A stretch of DNA of 64,000 nucleotides from positions 27,029,341 through 27,093,340 of the forward strand of contig NW_019211456.1 of NCBI RefSeq assembly GCF_002443255.2, given 5' to 3'. This document shows, piece after piece, positions 46,979 through 59,411 of the stretch; within the stretch, counting starts at the first letter, position 1; the number at the start of each line of letters is the position of its first letter. The notes under the pieces are model-generated. The model saw only the letters and a list, made by a program, of their open reading frames with translations, was not told the origin of the DNA and did not search any database. This stretch comes from Varroa destructor (Eukaryota; Arthropoda; Arachnida; Mesostigmata; Varroidae). The position numbers and the translations under genes are program-made.

Positions 46979-49900
46979 ATGAGTGAAGTAGCAATGTCGG
47001 AGAGTAAAGAGACGCTTGAAGCGCTCGACTCAATTAGCGTTCCCGATCAGGACCAGTCAGTCGAGATGCGAGAAGCGGGTCCCGAAGCGACTGCCGGCGC
47101 CGCAGCCGGCCCACATCAACTGGTTGTAGTGCACAATCTCACCAGCTTGGACGGGACCCTTGTGAACAACGGCACGCCGGGAATCACCACCCCCAGCAAA
47201 GGGACAAGATACCGCCAGCGGTACCGACGAGAATGGGAGGATATTCCCCAATTCAAAGGTAAGTCAGCTTCGATTTGTGACAAGAGAGATTGCCGAATGA
47301 GAGACCTCTTCCCGCGCTCTGACTGTCGACCGGCTATTAGCTCGATACCCCTGCCCTGGCGCCGCTGTCTTAGCGTCCGCCGATGTGGCGGGGTAGGGAC
47401 CTCCAGTGGACACCTGTCCGCTGTCAAAAACACTGACCGCCTCGACTCACGCAGGACGTCGGGAGCGGTAGGGTCTTGGGGATATAAGCGTGGGTGGCAA
47501 GCATTCGTCACATAATGGAATAGTTGCTTCAGTCTGAGTGGGCAGCACCTATGAATATAGATGGCCAGCTAAGCCTAATGGCTAAATAACAATTTCTGTC
47601 TCGTAATGTTGTCGCTCAGGTGGCGGGAAATTCGAAGCGATAGGTGGGAGTTGGCTGTGGCGGGCGACTCTCTCTAGTATAGTCGTATTTATATTATATA
47701 TATACAATTCCCGTTCAGTCAATTGTTCTACCAATGTAATTGGGTCTTGGGCTTGAAGGTAATCCCGCCATTACGCATGACCACGTGCTTCTGAAAAATG
47801 CGTCATCGTACACGTCACTTTAAACATGGCTCAATGGCCGATTTGATTTACAACTATATGAAAAGCTTAGAAGAACAATCCTTCATCAATTAAGTGAAAA
47901 AGATCGAATCCTTTATGGATGAAATCGATTCGACGACAGCGCTATGTTGGTTTCTTTAAAAAAAAAAGTATCAAAAATAGGTCGATAGAGAATTGATAGC
48001 TTCTGACGAGCAGTTCATGACCTTGAATTAGACCATATCATATCTTCTAATTCAAGGTCTATAAACATCTATATACATCTATGTCCATTACTTCTACATG
48101 TTAACAGGATACCGTCTGAAATGAACGGAATGCGTTATGTCGCTGCAAGCCGCTGAATTTAATTCACTTCATGTTAGCTATACTCACATATCAGCCTTTA
48201 TTGTTTAGTTCCGAAAGTAAATGAAAATTTGCAGACTTCGTGTTGCCATACAATAAGCTAGTCACCTAAAACGAAGGTTAATGTAATGATAAAGTATTTG
48301 GATGGCTTTAGAACGTCGTGCGTTTGCTATATGCTTATTCGCATGAAAATGTTACGAAGAAAAGTAAGTTGACTGAAAGCGAATGCCATCTACATGTGGA
48401 CATTTAGAATTGTAGTCACTCTTGAAAAATCTTAGTCAAAGATTAATAAAAATGGGCACGATTCACTCGCCTAGAGATAACGCTGCATATTATAACGTGC
48501 TATAAAATATGATGTTTTAAGACGCTATCTCACCTAAGACTGGGAACATTTATTTAGATATGCGTGATAAAAGTACAGTTTTATCAGAAGTCCAGTTCTG
48601 CTCGGGATAAATTCATTCATCATTTGGAATTCATCACAAGTATGAGTCATTCAGTCCGACGATTTCCTATAACGGCTGTTGAGAAACTTCATTATTGTTT
48701 TTTTTCCATAGATTTATCTGTCACTTAATCCGATCCGGGTGAGGAATCCCTTTTGACAGTTAGAGAATCCTTTATATTTGTTCAATAATTTTAATTCAAT
48801 ATATATAAAGTGACTTTTTCAAACTGTCAAGAGACTTTCGCTGTGCCCTCTATTACTATCAATACTTGGCTAGAAATACTTGGCTTGGACTCTTGTCAGA
48901 GTTCGTTTACGTAATCGACATGGAAACGCATTGCTCAAGTACAACTTTTATAACATGTATCATTTCGGATATCCAACGGCGGTGTGTGAGATTTAATTAT
49001 TTTGCACATAAGGAACTAAATCAAAATTTGACTATTAGATCTCTAATTTAGCCTTTTAGAACAGTCAGCCACTAGCGTAATTGCGATCTTTTATAGCATA
49101 AAACTGTTCTAGGTATTGTTCGATAGCATTGCAGTAGTTGCTTTGTTCATAATGATACTTGCTTGGCCGGTTATGGCAGAAGTCATAGTGAGGCTGGATC
49201 GTGGGCCAGTTTTGGATAAATCGCTTGTTCTAATTTGGACATCTGCATAGATTTTTTCAAGGATCTTTCGCGTAATAAAATGTTCGTGTAGTAAGATGTC
49301 TGTCAAAGACTTCTGTCTGTTTAAGAATAAGAAAAAAAACAAAGTCCGAGAAACACATGTAAAGCTTGTACGGCTACAAGGTCGAAAACGCGCACCTTAC
49401 GTCTCTTACCTTATGTATTTAAAAAGGCTAAAGACGAAAGTTATGTGACGCATCAAACCTGCGGCAGCCAAGAAAAATAAGTTAGCAAGTACTTGAATTT
49501 AATTAGAGTGCACAAGCGATGAATGCTTGTGTTTATATTGTTACTTGTGTTGCTATCGACATCTTCGAATTGGCATATGCATTTCTTTTGGTGATACTGC
49601 TGCTATTGCATTTGGCATTGCAATAAAAACATGTGTAAAATCAGAGGATGAGTGTCATAGTATCAGTACATATTTCTACAAAAAAAATTCTTTTTGCTAT
49701 ATCCCGCAAAAGTTTTTGTTGATATCCTTGTCACATTAATAGCGATAAGTGCAATTACCATTTGCGCTTGCAAGGTGAAAATATGAAGCAGCAGTTGAAC
49801 TGTTTGGGGGCACAAATAGGTTTTAATCCACTTAGTCTTCGGTTATTACTAAGAATCAGTAAGTTAAGGCAATTGACTATTCTGAATTGGTGGCTGATTC

Positions 49901-51124
49901 GTGCATTCTTTGCAGCGTTTGGGTTTATATGGTTAGTAATGACACTTGATAAAAACTGATGACAACAAACCACGCACAGACATGCCTCCCCGACACCACC
50001 ATGAAAGCACCAACTTATATGTCCGATATGGCACATACAAATTGAAAAAAACGAGGTAGAAAGCTACTGAGACTGTTATGGCAAAGTGTTTATTTTTAAA
50101 CTTGATGGGGTAGTCGAAATTTGAGAACGGGCATAGGCAAACTGCGTTTCGTACTGAAAGGAACTAGCCGTTTAAAGCGACTCTTAATTACGGCAGTACC
50201 AGCGGAGTTAAAAAGAACTCGAAACACTATGGTCCAGTGTGGGAACTAAATGCGGTAATAACAAAGTGCAACAGTGTTGTTCATGGCAGTGAGAGAGTAA
50301 TTGCGTATGGTACTGGGTGTATCGCACTACAATGCTTATTTGTTCAAGCTTATTGCAAAACGTTGACAAAAAGCCCATTAGAAATTTATATTTATATTGG
50401 AGATTTTATGGACCTTTTATATAATATATTTGATTTTTTCCTTATTTAATGACATTTATCGTGTAGTGCATGCCATTACATACAGCATGAGACAAACGTA
50501 GATTTACAGTGAAAAAGATAAAAACGTACAGATAGGCAAATGTTAAGCTTATAACTGGAGCAGCATGCGTATTAACCAAAAATATATTTTCTTTCCTGTA
50601 TATATATATATGTTAGTTCGTGGAATAATGGTTTTGTAGTCGAAACAATAATCGTACTGTTCGCCTGACGATTCATATTGAAAAACTTTTTAGAGGTGTG
50701 AGAAATGTCTGCATCAAATACATCACTTGGAATAGAACTTAGTGTTCTTCTCTAATTCTAATATGATCATCCAACGAGTGTATGCTTGTTGTAGTCTGTT
50801 TTCAGTAACCAAAATAAAAATATTCCATTAAAATAATTATGTAATACCTTCACGCGTGTCTTGTAATTTTCAGGTTGGCTGAGCTGTGTGCCGGAGAATC
50901 CATGTCTCGCGTTATGCAAACACTGCAAGATTACGTTCACAGCAAAAATATCCGATATAAAATCGCACTCAAACTCGAATCGGCACCGCGCCGCGTCAAC
51001 AGGGACTACGTCGATTTTTAAATACAGCAAAAAAGTTATGGGATCGACTGTCAAAAGCACGGGCGTTCCGTCCCTCGACGTAAGCGTAACTCATATATTA
51101 GACACACGACCTAAACCCATATAA
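46979..51124 (+). CDS. Small protein with one BED-like/C2H2-type zinc finger
   Basis: Exon 1 is 46979-47258 (ATG at 46979, another in-frame ATG at 46994), ending TTCAAAG|GTAAGT. Exon 2 starts at 50874 after TTTTCAG, joined in phase 1 across a 3.6-kb intron. The joined protein has an acidic, Ala-rich N-terminus. Then comes RYRQRYRREWEDIPQFKGWL and a finger Cys108-x2-Cys111-x13-His125-x5-His131, followed by a Ser/Thr/Lys-rich tail. The REWE-x3-FKxWL lead-in plus C-x2-C/H-x5-H is known to me from uncharacterised arthropod proteins with BED-like fingers; the role is unknown, perhaps DNA binding. If exon 2 is terminal, translation stops at 51122-51124 (176 residues). But GAC|GTAAGC at 51079/51080 is a good donor, so the gene may continue, possibly into the APEH acceptor at 51347. 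Confidence 0.7.
47259..50873 (+). other. Large intron of the zinc-finger gene
   Basis: No nested gene is convincing. It contains a hairpin at 48019-48059 and several short ORFs without recognisable similarity. Confidence 0.55.
48019..48059. repeat. Perfect 14-bp inverted repeat
   Basis: GACCTTGAATTAGA at 48019-48032 is exactly complementary to 48046-48059, with a 13-nt loop. Confidence 0.8.
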
Positions 51125-51365
51125 ATTGACACTGTATTTTATCCACGCGAACGAACAGTGGTGTTTTATAGACGAATAGGAAGAACACACTTATTGGATC
51201 AAATAACGTGGTTTTTAACAATGTGTTTGAATTCTGGAAAAGAAAGCTATTGCATTATGTACCGATTTTTCCTGCTTAGTAGGTAAGTATGCAGCAATAG
51301 TTTTTCATGCAGGCCATTACAATTAAATCATTATTGGCATTGTTTAGGCGACAAATATTGTGTCG

Positions 51366-52111
51366 ATGTACCGTGAACTCGCCCGAGTCCCTCAACCTGT
51401 GGATGCGTTTGCTTCATATACACCTGACGGACGGACCATTCATTTAACTACAGTGTGGGAAAGTTCCGACACGGAAATGGGTAAGAAAGTTCGCTTTACA
51501 AGGCATCATACCTCTGCGTTTGATAATCAGGGCCCGCTATCATTTCATCAGGTCGGCCATGCTCAGGAGGTCGAATCCAAGTAAGTTCTAGTTTCAAATC
51601 ATTTTTACAAAGCTGGGTTTTACCCTATTTCTGGCGTGTATATTTAATAAAGCTATAAAGAAAAATTAATTATTCTTAGAATCGTCATTTTCACTTGCAT
51701 TTACATGAGAGTGAATGATTGTACGACATTTTAATGTTTACAGTTTTTTTTGGTGGCTTTACGGTTGTGGTGTACTTAAATAATATTTATTTTATTGTAC
51801 CTAGTTCACTGATAGCGATCTCGAATAGCGGCTCTTTCCGCGCGGTGCTAAAGGAGGTGACTCGAAATTCGGAGACCAGACAGTACATCGAAATTTGGGA
51901 TGCCACTACAAAGTTAGACTGTCTCGATCTAGAGTCGGCCGGAGTTCACGGCAAGGTTCACACAACGGGCAGCTTTGCCTCCTTCCAATGGGGTCACATT
52001 GAGAACAAGCTGCTCTATATTGCAGAGCGAAAACCTGCGAAAAAGGTGCGCGTAACTTATATGCATATGATTTAGCATCAAATAAGATATATTTTCTTCT
52101 TCTGTTGTTTG

Positions 52112-52148
<37 letters not shown>

Positions 52149-55100
52149 AAAAACAACTCAAGTACTCTACTGGTCAAAGAAAAAATAATGTTTCGTTAAT
52201 AGATTAGTTAGATTAGTAATGATCTGTAATCTGCTTATTCACCCTTGGACTTCTGCTGTTTTTGTTAAGGACTCATACTTCACCCGTAAGTTGGCGTTAG
52301 ACGCCGAACGTGGTACCGAATATCAGTTGGACGAGTCCTATGGAGAGCAGCAGGAAGAGCACGTTTCTCCTGTGATCTGTGTACTCAATGTTGCTAACAT
52401 GGCCGTCAGCGTTATTCAAGATTTTCCCGATTTGTGCGCTCCTGCCCAGGCCATATGGGCACCCGACGATAACGGTAAGTTACAGCGAAAATGCTGCGTA
52501 GACAAGTACCTTCACTTACCTATGGTTAAAGGATGTTTGGTTTGTTATCAAATCAAAGAAACGAAGTCATCCTTTTGGAAGCTTTTTTGTTTTTTTAGAA
52601 CCTTTGATACTAGCATGGAGGTCTTTGTGGATATTTGCGGATGTATGTGTGCATCCTCTATATAGGTATCGTGTTCGTTGGATTCCAACAGTACGCCTAT
52701 AAACTAGGCTTGACCTACTGCAAAAATCGTCATTCGAAACTGTATGTCTACGACTTGGAGCAGCATACCTTTTGCACAATTGGCGAAACGGACAAAGCTA
52801 TCTATTCGCCAAGGTAGGTTAACGAAGTCAATATGCTAAACCTTTTTTTGCAGAAAAAGAGGATTATTTTAAAAAGCATCTTGAAGCTCGTGTTGCATAT
52901 AACTGCATAGGGTTGTTATGCTATCGGCTATCTAGAAAAACCTATTTAACTATTTTTGTTATACATACCCGTACTTTTACGACGCGATTACCGAATTAAA
53001 AAGGTTTAGTCCGGATGGAACGACATTGGTCTATCTTCAAAGCGAGGTGGGTGGACCTCACGGTCAGAGCTGTCAACTGATGAAGTGCTCCTGGGAAAAG
53101 AAGGAAATTCTACTTATCGTCGATACCATTCAGAACCCAACAAGTATGTCATTTATCTTGTATAGGATTCTTCCTATAGATTTTTGCGTGTCTCATCGAA
53201 TTGTTTTTTATTGTTTAGCTTGTTTATCCCTAAATTCCCTAAAGTATTATATGAGACGTAGTATCTCTTCGAGTTCGCTGCCCTGTTACCATTAAGAGTT
53301 CAAATTTTAGCATTGACTAATAATGCTTACATAAATTTGCTGAGAAAATCTAAACCTGATTCAGGTATGTACCATGTTAGGTCGGATAGCCGAGAACCAA
53401 AAAAAGTACATGACATAATATACTTAACATCGAAGTTGATATTCTGCAGTGTAAGCATGTCCTTCGCGGGTTTTGGTTAGGTGACAGGTGGGTCCAGGTA
53501 CGCCGTGGGCCCCATCTTAAATAACCTTTGTAATAATAAAATAAAATCTCAATTTAAATCTGGAGCAACTCATTATATAGAAAAAATATACCGAAATAAG
53601 CCTATTGTAAAGGAAAAGAATTCTAAACACTGTGCGCCTGTGATCTCTTTAGTGCTGATAACAATTTACTAAGTTCTGATATGTCCACTTATTCTTTTAC
53701 AACATTCTATAGACCTTTGTTATTATATTCGCTGTTTGAGCTGTGTTTAGTGAAATGGCAATGAGTCGGCTTTCATAGATTTTTTTTCGACTCGTGATTT
53801 TTTGAGGGTCAGCGGAACGTACCTAGGGGGTCAGTTTTCTCGGTCCAGTTATAATTGAATCAGTTTTTAACTATTTAAATAAAAACAGTTACCAATAATA
53901 ACCATGTCTCTCTTCTTCGTTGTCGTCGTCGCTGTTTGATATTCAGGCCTTGAGTTTCCTGGCCTTTATATTGAGGAACTGCCTCGCCATTGTTGGGCGG
54001 CTGACAACATAACCGTTGTAGTATCATCAAACTGGCATTCGAAGGTCGAACTTCTCGCTGTAAATACTCTTAGTGGCGATCTGATTAAATTGAGCAGAGA
54101 TGAAGCTGTCGGCCGCTGGCAGGCTCTATGTATACGTGATAATATTGTTATTGCATCGCTGTCCTCCCTCAACGCCATGCCACAGGCAAGTAACTAGCTG
54201 TTAATAATGTTTGTGTCTTGGGATTGCTTTTATGATTGTATAACGTATTTAGCCAAATTTTTGCAAAAAAAGTACGTTGTTTAAAACCCAGTAGGTGCAA
54301 GACGTATTTTAACTTTGAATACGCGTTCAAACTAATTTTATTCCTTGGCTATCTTGCAGGTCGCAGTTGGTGTGCTGACAGCTGATGGCGGAGTGAATTA
54401 CTGGGCATCGATCGATTCCGATGAGTCAAAGGTGCAGGGAATTTGCTGGTACATTTTACAGTTTGCCCCGCCTGATGACAGCCACCAGATCTTCGAAGCC
54501 ATTCTTATATCGCATAAAGTAAGAATTCCAATACCATGTGCGCGCTACACAGGATCATTCTATATAAATGCTAGCTATTAATTTGGTAATTAGGTATGAT
54601 ACTTAAGGAGTGCTAAACACGTTATATTGTGGCTTTATTAGGAATTTTGAATAACTTGTACTCAATATTATAATCGTTTTGCAGCTGCTTTTCGTATATT
54701 CGAGTAAAAACATTTTATACTAAATATTGTATTGGTTGTGTTATTTTTGAAAATTAGAACGAGAAAGAGCTTCCGCTGATTGTGTGGCCACACGGCGGTC
54801 CGCATGCCGTGTTCCATGCCGGTTTCCAGGTTTGGCCAATTCTTTTTGTGAAATGTGGTTTTGCGGTTCTTCTAGTCAACTATCGAGGATCGATCGGTAC
54901 GTATCTGTAAAATTCATTCGGGTTGGTGTTTAGTTCGATAGAGTCGAAATAAAATAATTCTAGCCTCTATATTCTGTTCTTGTTTCCACTATGCAACAGA
55001 TATTTACTGCAAACTGCCTAAACAGAATTCCAGATAAGGTATATATATATATTGGTTTTATCATGGTATAGAATGAAAATATCGTTCTTATCATTAATGA

Positions 55101-56456
55101 TGCATCCGCCCTAAAACGTTGTTTGACGAGATTATCAGGGTTGTTGTAATAAAGTATTATACTTTTCTAATTATTATTGTTATTAAAACTTTTTGAAGGG
55201 TCGGTAGATCTTGAAATTCTAGGCTATTGAGAATTACGAATTTCTATGTGCCGCGCGTTTTTTTTAAGCATTTAAGTCCTGTTATTTTTCGTTTCTAGGA
55301 TTCGGCGACGAGAATCTGCGCTCTTTGGCAGGAAAGATCGGCGTACAAGACGTTTTTGATGTACAGTGCGCCGCCGAAGTGACAGCCCAGCGTGAGGAAA
55401 TTAATCCGGCAAAAATTGTTATTTTTGGTGGAAGTCATGGTGGATTTCTTACAACCCACGCCATTGGTACGTTGAGGTACTCATATTATCAGAGAGAGGT
55501 TCGAGCTTTGTTTATTGATGCTACATAAAGCTTTGCCTGCTTGTATGCGTTACGTATTGGCTGATCGGTTGAATAAGTTCGAAGTGTAGCTGATATACTG
55601 AGCTGGCTAGAGACCGCAAATGTGGACATGTTTGCAATAGTTTTTTGTTTAAATTATATAAGTATTACATTCCCTTCTTTATCAAGTGATAACAAGAAAT
55701 TGTTCTAGAGACAATCATATTTAGAGCATCGGGTCACACAAAACCGATAGAGTAATACCGCAGATACCTTTGTTTGCTTATCGAACTTCCTCAGCTAAGC
55801 TATCATTGCACTATTTTGTTCCTTTTATTCTATCCATTCGCTTTGATTATACACGCTATCAATATGATTTTCAAACAAATGACTGTCGATCGTTTACAGG
55901 TCAGTATCCAGAGTTCTATAAAGCAGCGGCTATGCGCAACCCTGTCGTTGATCTGTCGATGAACGGTCCCACAGATATTCCTGACTGGTATTGGTATGAG
56001 GGTGGACTGGCTGGTGATTTCATGTTCGACAGTTTGCCGGATGGGGAAGATCTTAAAAATCTATGGATGAAAAGCCCTATCCGATACGCTAAAAACGTAA
56101 GTCGTGTACCCATGTAACTAACTTGTGTTGTATCCGTCGACTTAGTTAATTTTGGGTTACTTTTTTCTGTCCAGCTGAGACACTCTGGAGACTGTTAGCA
56201 ATTTCCTGAATACTCTGCCGTTTACCAAAATGCATTTCTAACGTTACAGATTATGACACCAACATTTTTGCTGCTGGGTAGTGAAGATCGACGCGTTGAC
56301 ATGGCTCAAGGCATGAAACTGTATAAGCACCTCAAAGCAAGAGGGGTGCCTACTCGATGCAACGTCTATAATGACGGCCACGCCCTATCAAAACCTGCAC
56401 ATGACGCAGACTGCTTTGTCAACACCGTACTGTGGTTTAAAAAATTCCTTGCCTAA
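51366..56456 (+). CDS. APEH: Acylamino-acid-releasing enzyme (acylaminoacyl-peptidase)
   Basis: Eleven coding exons: 51366-51580, 51805-52045, 52270-52474, 52666-52813, 53004-53143, 53947-54185, 54360-54518, 54758-54896, 55299-55466, 55900-56096 and 56250-56456. All junctions keep frame, giving 685 residues against 732 in human. The enzyme is a cytosolic S9C prolyl-oligopeptidase-family serine hydrolase that removes N-acylated amino acids from blocked peptides. Exons 1-7 encode the N-terminal propeller. Exons 8-11 encode the alpha/beta hydrolase domain, with PHGGPH (oxyanion region), NYRGS, catalytic Ser541 in GGSHGGF, Asp630 in LGSEDRRV and His661 in DGHALS. The spacing matches the human triad. 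Exon 6 ends CCACAG|GCAAGT, a GC donor. The coding ATG follows an acceptor (51346-51347) by 18 nt, so an upstream exon exists. AGTAG|GTAAGT at about 51280 could close a non-coding first exon. No AATAAA is near the stop; one lies at 57543-57548. Confidence 0.96.
52115..52146. repeat. (TA)n microsatellite in APEH intron 2
   Basis: About 16 TA units between APEH exons 2 and 3. Confidence 0.9.
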
Positions 56457-59373
56457 GCAACTTGCGGGTAAACGTTGACCCACATCAGAAATGGAAGTTG
56501 CAGATTCGACTAACGATCTCTAACTCTAGAGGGGTGCGTTGAAGAGGGTTGTGCTGACAGAGGCAGGGGCGCCTGAAGTTTCTGTACAAATGGGGTAGAG
56601 TTAAAAGGCGATTGGACGGAATCCTTCGGAACGTTCGCCTGTGAGGCGGCTGTCCTGAATAACAACCAGTGTAGCGGTAAAAACGCGAAAATGGCACAAG
56701 GCGGGATTAAAGTACAGCCGCAGGACTCAATACACCGGCAAGAATATTTAATGCTGGTCAGCTAATTCAGTTAAATTAATTAACGTGTGGATACAAACAT
56801 TTTTGTTTCAATCATTGTGTGCGTGCATGTGCATATCTAAATCCTTGGCGAACGAATGGACTCTCTGGATCGGGATCTTGAATCGGGGGGAGGGACTTAG
56901 GGGAACGTCTATTCAACTTATTTGGAATTTTCACTGAGACGGTCATTGCTCCATTTCTGCTGTGCTGTCACAAAATATCCTCAGTTGTATACTATCGTAT
57001 TTATACTTTATGATATTAGTGGGGAGTGGTCTAAGTGTAACCAAGTGTAAAAATTCACTTGCGATACAGTTTCTTGTGAAAATCATTCTTACCCATTGCT
57101 CGTTCGGGTGAATAGTCGTATTGTATATAATCATGTATATGAAATGACCGAGACAGATTACATACTATGTAGTAACTGCGCACGTACATAACCATATGCA
57201 TTCATAATCATATTCCTTGGCATTCGATCGTCCTGATTCACCATCAGGGCCCTATATGGACACCGAACACAGCCTTTGTACTCTGCCTCCTGGATCATTG
57301 TTATTTCTCAGCAAAACAAATATGCATCACAGTTCCGCAATATATTCTAACTGCTGAGAAGAGAGAATTCAAGAAGCCTACGAATTTTCCTCGAATTTTC
57401 CCGCACGTCCTGCTCGTGCAAGGCTATTTAATCTTTGTAAGATGGTATACAATTCATTGAATAATAATATTGGACATCATTGTTTATCTGGTCCAGATTA
57501 CGTCGCATTTATTAATGTATAGCAAGCTATCATTGAAAGCAAAATAAACAATTTGATTAGCAAAACGTTCCAGAGGAGTGTGTGCTTAATAAGGATTTCA
57601 TTCGGAATTGAAATCTTTTCCAGTAAGTACTAAAAGTACGTCTAGAGCTACAAGATCTAGCGGCAAAGAAGCCCGACCAAACTTCGATGTGGCTGTCACA
57701 AACATGAGGAAACAGACAAGATTTACGCAAAATTATGCCCTAATCCGTCATACTTTGAGCCGTGTGCAATATGGATCCATGCCAAACAAATAAACTAGGC
57801 TTCGCTGCTGGTTTGCTAATACACGCGGTAGGCTAAGGTATTTTGCAGAATAAGAAAGTGAGTAATAAATGGTATTTTCACCCTAAGAAATTTATGTTAA
57901 GCAATGTTGATGAAAACCTGTATTCACTCAGTTGCAGTGCACAAAAATACACAAAAAGAAGCCGATAGTTGCATTACAATGATAATTTGAATATCGCCGC
58001 ATAACTAATTTTTATATGCATGAGCATGCTGGCATGTTACTTCGACCAAATCTAGATACCATATAATGTTACCAACCTAGTTATCAGTATTGGAAGACAC
58101 GGCCGTCTGCAGCAATACCTAACCGGAGAACTGAACGTCAAGCATTTAGTTGACAGTGGCATATATTTACCACAATTGCGGAAAGCGAAATATATATCCT
58201 TAATTGTGACGCAAAAGAAGTAATTGGCATGGCGTACTTGAATCATACTCGAATACGGCTGACATCAATTCAAAGAAATCACTGCGTGCAAAACAGGGTG
58301 GAAAAGAGCCATAAGGTTTGGAAAACATCGTTGTTTCGCCCATTTTGAAAAATACCCAAGAAGATATGGAACTATTCACCTAGGTTATAGCGCACCGATA
58401 ATCTAACGATTTTTTTAACTAATTTTATTAATAACTGAATTAATTTTAGTACTTAGGACTACCGGTTGTTTCGATTAGCAAAATTCAAAATACTTTATTT
58501 GAAGAGCCACTTAGCTTTCCGCTGTTGCAAGTTTCCAACAGGAATCGCTAAAAAATAAATTCGATTTTCTCGAACCTAGATGTGGCCTCTAGCACGCTTG
58601 GTGTGCTCTTGCAGAAGCGCCGCAATGAAATAATAAATTCTTGAGTGCAGTCTCTTATTAAAAAAATCTTCGTAAGACTCTCTCCCCTTCATGAAAAATT
58701 GATAGTATTTATAGTGCGATAAATTTTCACATGATAAAAACACAAAGTTTTAATTCATAACAGATTCCATTTATTACATGCATGCATTCGTTCTTATTTT
58801 CGTCAAGACTTCACTGTTGCACTTCTTTTCGTTTTGCTTTTCGCTCGTCTAAATCGACCAGCTATTGGTACCTGTCGTTCGTACTGATCGTACGACAACG
58901 AACGAACGTTTTTTTCATTTCAAATACTAATAAAGTAACAACCGATTGATATTTGTCATTTGCTTCTTCGTTTTTGAAGGCTGTTGATTGTTTATTTTGC
59001 TGAAGTTTTTCCTATGACAAGCAAGGAGGAACGATAGCAAAAAACAACGATATCAACCAAAGTTAATAGTGTGTTTCAACCAGAAGCTGCTGCCAATAGG
59101 TGAGGACTATTATTTACCATTTTCAGGCGCAGTTTCCAGTGGTCTAGATCTAACACTCGATAATAGCTTAAACGTATTCAATGGAATAATGCGTAACAAT
59201 TATTACAGTATCAATATCGGTATGACCACAGACAGGACATAGCTTTGTATGTTCCACTGAGATAATTATTTCGTTTCCTATTAGTTCCTGGCTTGTTGTT
59301 CCCTGAATTGGATTCTCAAATCCTAATGCATTCATAACGAACGGCGCCGCCACGAATTTCATCGTCTCATTAA
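56457..59373. other. Region between convergent APEH and ABCE1 3' ends
   Basis: Probably UTR plus intergenic DNA. APEH polyadenylation candidates are ATTAAA near 56706 and AATAAA at 57543-57548. ORFs of about 60 codons show no recognisable similarity. No RNA gene or repeat of note was seen. Confidence 0.5.
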
Positions 59374-59379
59374 TTTAAT
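59374..59379 (-). promoter_or_regulatory. Candidate ABCE1 polyadenylation signal (ATTAAA)
   Basis: TTTAAT on the + strand reads ATTAAA on the minus strand, 32 nt after the ABCE1 stop codon. Confidence 0.4.
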
Positions 59380-59411
59380 GAACCATACACGTTCGTATAC
59401 GATTACCGTTG

